From positions 1 to 64,000 of the forward strand of contig NZ_QWFA01000005.1 in assembly GCF_003501885.1 (NCBI RefSeq): DNA of 64,000 bases, written 5' to 3'. The notes beneath the pieces are model-generated. The model was not told where the DNA came from and did no database searches. It saw only the letters and a program-made list of their open reading frames with translations. Made by a program: the position numbers and the translations under genes. Within the stretch, counting starts at the first letter, position 1. Every line of letters starts with the position of its first letter. The DNA comes from Streptomyces globisporus (GTDB lineage: Bacteria > Actinomycetota > Actinomycetes > Streptomycetales > Streptomycetaceae). Shown piece by piece: positions 59,800 through 64,000 of this stretch.

Positions 59800-60744
59800 T
59801 CAGTCGTTGGGTGGAGCCGTACGGCGGGCCGCACGGGCCACCCGTGCCCGGGGCAGATAGCGCAGCCTCTCCGGCAGGACGGGGACGACGACCCGCAGGA
59901 CCGCGCACATCCGGCGCAGCCGCTTCTCCTGCTCAGCGCTCCACGGCAGGCCGACGGCCGCGCGGGCGTCGGGCGGCATGAGCCCGATGGTGACGAACCG
60001 CCGGAAGCGGGCCAGCGGCGGCAGCAGCACCGGCCACAGCGCGCGCAGGACCATCCGCAGCGGCCACGGACCCCGGTCCGGCGGGGGCACGGGCCGGCCG
60101 ACGTCGACCAGTTCCCGCACGACGGGGGTCGCCTCGATCTCCTCGGCGAGCATCTTCTTCCAGTACGGCCAGAACTCCTCGAGGGTCTGCGGCATGTCCC
60201 GGTCGTGGATGCCGAGGATCCGGCCGACCTGGAGCCACTCCGCGTACAGGGCACGCTCCTGGGCCGGGGTCATGGGCCGGATCAGATAGCGGGCCGCGTG
60301 CTGGTGGACGGGAAAGCCGGTGGCGTGCACCCAGGCGTAGTTGGCGGGCGTCAGGGCGTGGTAGCGGCGGCCCCGGGTGTCGGTGCCTTGGATGGTGCGG
60401 TGCAGCACGCGCAGCCTGCGGCCCTCCTCGGCCGCCTCCGCACCGCCGTACACCCAGAGCTGGAGCGAGCGCAGCGAGCGTTCGCCGCGCCCCCACGGGT
60501 CCGTACGGAAGACGGAGTGCTCGTCGACTCCGGCGCCGACAGCCGGATGGGCGACCTGGAGGGTGAGGGCGGCGGGCAGCATCAGCAGGGCGCGGATGTC
60601 ACCGGACAGGCTCCAGAGCACCCCGCCGGGCGGCGGCGGCTCAGGGTCCGCACCCCGGCCGCGCGCGGGCGGCTCGGGGCCCGAGCCCAAAGCTGCCTCC
60701 GGTCCGCGGGCCCGGGGGCCCTGCACGTCCTTCGCGCTGCTCAT
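59800..60744 (-). CDS. MpaB/latex-clearing-protein-like oxygenase (DUF2236)
   Basis: A 314-residue helical protein: GVLWSLSGDIRALLMLPAAL, LQVAHPAVGAGVDEHSVFRT, YAWVHATGFPVHQHAARYLI, and ALYAEWLQVGRILGIHDRDM. These His-containing segments match the ER-bound oxygenase MpaB/rubber oxygenase Lcp fold, which binds a b-type heme. Substrate unknown. Start is ATG at 60744 (MSSAKDVQG) behind GGGAG; an ATG 20 codons upstream is possible. Confidence 0.82.
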   Translation of the reverse strand: MSSAKDVQGPRARGPEAALGSGPEPPARGRGADPEPPPPGGVLWSLSGDIRALLMLPAALTLQVAHPAVGAGVDEHSVFRTDPWGRGERSLRSLQLWVYGGAEAAEEGRRLRVLHRTIQGTDTRGRRYHALTPANYAWVHATGFPVHQHAARYLIRPMTPAQERALYAEWLQVGRILGIHDRDMPQTLEEFWPYWKKMLAEEIEATPVVRELVDVGRPVPPPDRGPWPLRMVLRALWPVLLPPLARFRRFVTIGLMPPDARAAVGLPWSAEQEKRLRRMCAVLRVVVPVLPERLRYLPRARVARAARRTAPPND

Positions 60745-60859
60745 CCGGTGCTCCCGCGATCCCGGCGGGCCTGCCCGTGCGCTGCCCGTCCCCTTCCCCT
60801 CCATGATCCCTCGCGGACGGCGGAGCCGTGATGGCGGGGCCCGGTCCCCGGCGGCCGGG

Positions 60860-61336
60860 TCAGTCGTGGTCGTACACCGTCACCGGCACGCCGGCGGATA
60901 TCAGGCGTCGCTCGATCAGCGGCTCGACGCGGGACCACGTGCCACCCGCGAGCCCGCAGCCGATCCGGGGCATATGGACGGAGGCCCCCAGCTCGCCCGC
61001 CTTGGCGGCCACCGCGCCGAGCGCCGTGTCGATGGCCTCGTACCGCACGGGCACCCCCTTGCTCCCGGTCCGCATGCCGCGCTGGCCGACCAGGTTGGCC
61101 ACCCAGAGATAGGGCCCCACCTGCACGAACTGCGCCGCACCCAGGGCGAAGTCGTTGCCCGCGCGCTCCCGGTGCCAGCGGCGGTAGGCGGCCTCGGGCT
61201 CGCGCCAGCGGCGGGAGAGGGCGAGCACGAAGCCCTTGCCCCAGCCGCCGAGGTCGTTGCAGACGTGGACGATCAGCTTGACGCCCTTGCCCTGCGGGGC
61301 GGTGGCGTCCCCCCGTACGTAGGTGATCTCCGACAT
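60860..61336 (-). CDS. Macro-domain protein (ADP-ribose-binding/hydrolase)
   Basis: A 158-residue single macro domain: TYVRGDATAPQGKGVKLIVH, VCNDLGGWGKGFVLALSRRW, and MPRIGCGLAGGTWSRVEPLI. The layout resembles TARG1/OARD1-like members, which remove ADP-ribose from proteins or nucleic acids or hydrolyse O-acetyl-ADP-ribose. No toxin (DarT-like) gene lies next to it. Start is ATG at 61336. It diverges from a MerR regulator. Confidence 0.88.
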   Translation of the reverse strand: MSEITYVRGDATAPQGKGVKLIVHVCNDLGGWGKGFVLALSRRWREPEAAYRRWHRERAGNDFALGAAQFVQVGPYLWVANLVGQRGMRTGSKGVPVRYEAIDTALGAVAAKAGELGASVHMPRIGCGLAGGTWSRVEPLIERRLISAGVPVTVYDHD

Positions 61337-61467
61337 GACCTCACCGTACGGGCCGACACTGACAACCGGCCCGGGGTGGACGGCGGCGCGATGGTGCCGG
61401 AGACTTTGGCAGAAGTGGTGAGACAGCAGAACTGTCCGATACCGGGATTCGACTGCGGGGAGCAGAG

Positions 61468-62199
61468 ATGGCGACGGGGACCGACGAGCCGACGCTCACG
61501 GTGGACGAGCTGGCGGCCCGTGCCGGGGTCACCGTGCGTACCGTGCGGTTCTACAGCACCCGGGGCCTGCTGCCGCCTCCGGTCATCGGGCCGCGCCGGG
61601 TCGGCCACTACGGGCCCGACCATCTCTCGCGGCTCGCGCTGATCGAGGAGCTCCAGCACCAGGGCATGACGCTCGCCGCGATCGAACGGTATCTGGGGCA
61701 GCTGCCGCCCGACCTCAGCGCCCACGATCTGGCCATCCACCGGGCCCTGGTGGCGTCCTGGGCGCCGGACAAGACCGAGGACTTCTCCCGGGCCGAGCTG
61801 GAGCGGCGGGCCGGGCGGGCGCTGTCGGAGGCGGATGTGGAGCGGCTGGCGGCGATGGGGGTGCTGGTCCGGCCCGAGGGGGAGGGCACGACGTACCGGG
61901 TGGATCTCGGGCTGCTGCGGCTCGGCGTCGAGCTGCTGGACGTGCCGATCGCCCACGAGACGATCCTCGCCGCGCGGACCGTCCTGTTGGAGCACACCCG
62001 GTCGGCGGCGCAGGAGATGACCCGGCTCTTCCGGGACGAGGTGTGGAATCCGTACCGGGAGCGGGAGGGCGATCCGGAGCATGTGGCCGCGATGAAGTCG
62101 CTGTCGGCCCATATGCAACCAATCGTCGTGCAGGCGCTGGTGACGGCGTTTCAGCGGTCGCTGAAGGAGGAGCTGCGCGCCGCGTTCACCGCCGAGTGA
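61468..62199 (+). CDS. MerR-family transcriptional regulator
   Basis: A 243-residue regulator. The winged helix at residues ~9-75 reads TVDELAARAGVTVRTVRFYS, RVGHYGPDHLSRLALIEELQ; a helical C-terminal ~160 residues (LGLLRLGVELLDVPIAHETI) is the probable ligand or dimerisation part. It converges on the fadB-like gene with only 24 bases between them. From memory, a MerR regulator near the fatty-oxidation genes is usual in streptomycetes, so control of beta-oxidation is plausible. Start is ATG at 61468. Confidence 0.88.
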   Translation: MATGTDEPTLTVDELAARAGVTVRTVRFYSTRGLLPPPVIGPRRVGHYGPDHLSRLALIEELQHQGMTLAAIERYLGQLPPDLSAHDLAIHRALVASWAPDKTEDFSRAELERRAGRALSEADVERLAAMGVLVRPEGEGTTYRVDLGLLRLGVELLDVPIAHETILAARTVLLEHTRSAAQEMTRLFRDEVWNPYREREGDPEHVAAMKSLSAHMQPIVVQALVTAFQRSLKEELRAAFTAE

Positions 62200-62223
62200 C
62201 GGGGAACGCGGCGCGCCACGGCC

Positions 62224-64000
62224 TCAGTCGTGGAAGGTCTCGCCCTTCTCCGCCTTCTCCACCAGCAGGGCGGGCGGCAGGAAGCGGTCGCCGTAGCGCT
62301 CGGCGAGCTCCCGGGCGCGGGCCACGAAGCCGGGCAGGCCGCCCTCGTACCCGTTGATGTACTGGAGGACGCCGCCGGTCCACGGCGGGAAGCCGATGCC
62401 CATGATGGAGCCGATGTTGGCGTCGGCGACGGAGATGAGGACGTTCTCCTCCAGGCAGCGGACGCTGTCCAGCGCCTCGGAGAAGAGCATCCGCTCCTTC
62501 ATGTCCTCGAAGGGGACGTCCCCGTCGGCCTTGGTGGTGAAGTGCTCACGCAGGCCCGGCCAGAGAGCGGCGCGCTTGCCGTCCTCGTCGTAGTCGTAGA
62601 AGCCCGCTCCCCCGCTGCGTCCCGTGCGGCCGAACTCGTCGACCATGCGGTCGATGACCTCGTCGGAGGGGTGGCCGGGCCAGGTGCCGCCGGCCTCCTC
62701 GACCGCGCGCTTGGTCTCGTTGCGGATCTTGCGGGGCAGGGTCAGGGTCAGCTCGTCCATCAGGGAGAGGACCTTGGCCGGGTAGCCGGACTGGGCGGCC
62801 GCCTGCTCGATGGAGGCGGGCTCGACGCCCTCGCCGACCATCGCCACGCCCTCGTTGATGAACTGGCCGATGACGCGCGAGGTGAAGAAGCCGCGCGAGT
62901 CGTTGACGACGATCGGCGTCTTCTTGATCCGGCGCACCAGGTCGAAGGCGCGGGCCAGCGCCTCGTCGCCGGTCCGCTCGCCCTTGATGATCTCGACCAG
63001 CGGCATCTTGTCGACCGGCGAGAAGAAGTGCAGGCCGATGAAGTCGACGGGGCGCGAGACGCCCTCGGCGAGGACCGTGATGGGGAGGGTGGAGGTGTTG
63101 GAGCAGAGCAGGGCGTCGGGCTCGATGACGTCCTGGATCTCCTGGAACACCTTGTGCTTGAGGGCGGTGTCCTCGAAGACGGCCTCGATCACCGCGTCGC
63201 AGCCCGCGAGGTCGGCCACGTCACCGGTGGGGGTGATCCGGGCCAGCAGTTCGTCGCGCTTGGCCTCGGTCGTACGGCCCCGGGAGAGCGCCTTGGCGAG
63301 CAGCTTCTCGCTGTACGCCTTGCCCTTGGCGGCCGCCTCGGTGGAGACGTCCTTGAGGACGACGTCGATCCCGGCCCTGGCGCAGGAGTAGGCGATGCCC
63401 GCGCCCATCATCCCGGCGCCGAGCACGGCGACCTTGCGGACCGGGCGCTCCGGGACGTCCTTGGGGCGGTTGGCACCGGAGTTGACGGCCTGGAGGTCGA
63501 AGAAGAACGCCTGGATCATGTTCTTGGAGACCTGGCCGGTGACCAGCTCGGTGAAGTAGCGGGCCTCGATGGTCAGCGCGGTCTCGAAGTCGACCTGGGA
63601 GCCCTCGACGGCCGCCGCGAGGATGTTGCGCGGCGCGGGCATGGGAGCGCCGGCGAGCTGCTTCTTCAAGTTTGCCGGGAAGGCGGGGAGGTTGGCGGCG
63701 AACTTGGGGTTCGACGGGGTGCCGCCGGGGATCTTGTAGCCCTTGACGTCCCAGGGCTGCTGGGACTCGGGGTTGGCGTCGATGAAGGCGCGAGCCTTCT
63801 CGATCATCTCCTCGCGGGTGGCGGCGACTTCGTGGACGAGACCGTTCTCCAGCGCCCGCTGCGGGGTGTACTGGGTGCCCTGGAGGAGCACCTTGAGCAG
63901 GGCGTCCGCGATGCCCATGAGGCGTACGGTCCGGGTGACGCCGCCGCCCGCCGGGAGCAGCCCGAGGGTGACCTCGGGCAGGCCGATGCGGGAGCCGGGG
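62224..64000 (-). CDS. fadB: FadB-like bifunctional enoyl-CoA hydratase/3-hydroxyacyl-CoA dehydrogenase (5' end beyond window)
   Basis: At least 592 residues are visible; the N-terminus lies past the right edge. The crotonase domain is seen from GLPEVTLGLLPAGGGVTRTV onward, including the glycine/Glu catalytic region. The dehydrogenase follows with NAD-binding VAVLGAGMMGAGIAYSCARA, then NTSTLPITVLAEG, GLHFFSPVDKMPLVEI and the second dehydrogenase domain (MDELTLTLPRKIRNETKRAV). The C-terminal segment contains IGFPPWTGGVLQYINGYEGG. It performs the second and third steps of fatty-acid beta-oxidation and usually pairs with an acetyl-CoA acyltransferase gene upstream, outside this window. Confidence 0.95.
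   Translation of the reverse strand, partial: PGSRIGLPEVTLGLLPAGGGVTRTVRLMGIADALLKVLLQGTQYTPQRALENGLVHEVAATREEMIEKARAFIDANPESQQPWDVKGYKIPGGTPSNPKFAANLPAFPANLKKQLAGAPMPAPRNILAAAVEGSQVDFETALTIEARYFTELVTGQVSKNMIQAFFFDLQAVNSGANRPKDVPERPVRKVAVLGAGMMGAGIAYSCARAGIDVVLKDVSTEAAAKGKAYSEKLLAKALSRGRTTEAKRDELLARITPTGDVADLAGCDAVIEAVFEDTALKHKVFQEIQDVIEPDALLCSNTSTLPITVLAEGVSRPVDFIGLHFFSPVDKMPLVEIIKGERTGDEALARAFDLVRRIKKTPIVVNDSRGFFTSRVIGQFINEGVAMVGEGVEPASIEQAAAQSGYPAKVLSLMDELTLTLPRKIRNETKRAVEEAGGTWPGHPSDEVIDRMVDEFGRTGRSGGAGFYDYDEDGKRAALWPGLREHFTTKADGDVPFEDMKERMLFSEALDSVRCLEENVLISVADANIGSIMGIGFPPWTGGVLQYINGYEGGLPGFVARARELAERYGDRFLPPALLVEKAEKGETFHD

Overview
The window is high-GC actinobacterial DNA, almost certainly a Streptomyces chromosome. 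The support is GC-biased third codon positions on both strands, many GTG starts, tightly overlapping operons, a conservon-type sensor kinase, a c-di-AMP riboswitch ahead of a LysM/M23 peptidase, and an actinobacterial hopanoid cluster. From memory, the stretch from the M23 peptidase at 18 kb to the fatty-oxidation gene at the right edge resembles, inverted, the S. coelicolor SCO6773-SCO6732 region. I saw no rRNA, tRNA, CRISPR array, insertion sequence or prophage.

Layout. 1-3.4 kb: a truncated CvnA-type sensor kinase, divergent from an unusually long GAPDH. 3.4-10.7 kb: accessory genes, namely a SnoaL-like protein, two PPOX-fold flavin/F420 proteins, small membrane proteins, a TipA-like MerR regulator, an MBL-fold hydrolase, a TetR regulator, a DUF6745 protein and a 108-residue unknown. 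10.8-17.0 kb: a six-gene operon of the barely characterised STM4011-STM4015 type, with two tandem LRR proteins, an ATP-grasp-like protein, an alkaline-phosphatase-superfamily hydrolase and two radical SAM enzymes. 17.0-21.3 kb: SGNH hydrolase, riboswitch-controlled M23 peptidase, HCxxGKDR phosphatase, a 57-residue membrane protein and a cupin/HTH regulator with a palindromic operator.

21.4-31.1 kb: the hopanoid operon, transcribed leftward as hpnC-hpnD-(40-residue ORF)-hpnE-polyprenyl synthase-shc-hpnG-hpnH-hpnO. It would make squalene from farnesyl diphosphate, cyclise it to hopene, attach adenosyl, remove adenine and aminate the side chain. 31.4-38.5 kb: a leftward envelope-glycan operon with a DUF5941/CDP-alcohol transferase, a nucleotidyltransferase, a glycerol-1-phosphate-dehydrogenase-like enzyme, a second CDP-alcohol transferase, a GT2 glycosyltransferase and a two-gene ABC exporter, with galE divergent from it.

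39.8-50.2 kb: cation efflux, GNAT, isopentenyl diphosphate isomerase (which could feed the hopanoid route), anti-sigma-like ATPase, HdeD-like protein, enoyl-CoA hydratase, a DJ-1/GlxA pair, an SCO6745-family protein, Tex, and a methyltransferase remnant that has lost its SAM-binding core. 50.2-64 kb: ABC-F ATPase, secreted GH64 glucanase behind a LacI-type operator, D-amino-acid oxidase, BCCT transporter, divergent secreted M14 and M1 peptidases, MpaB-like oxygenase, macro-domain protein, MerR regulator and a 3'-complete but 5'-truncated FadB.

The most interesting parts are the STM4011-STM4015 operon, whose two LRR proteins keep the same C-terminal tail despite unrelated linkers, and the uncharacterised polyol-phosphate/CDP-alcohol envelope operon.
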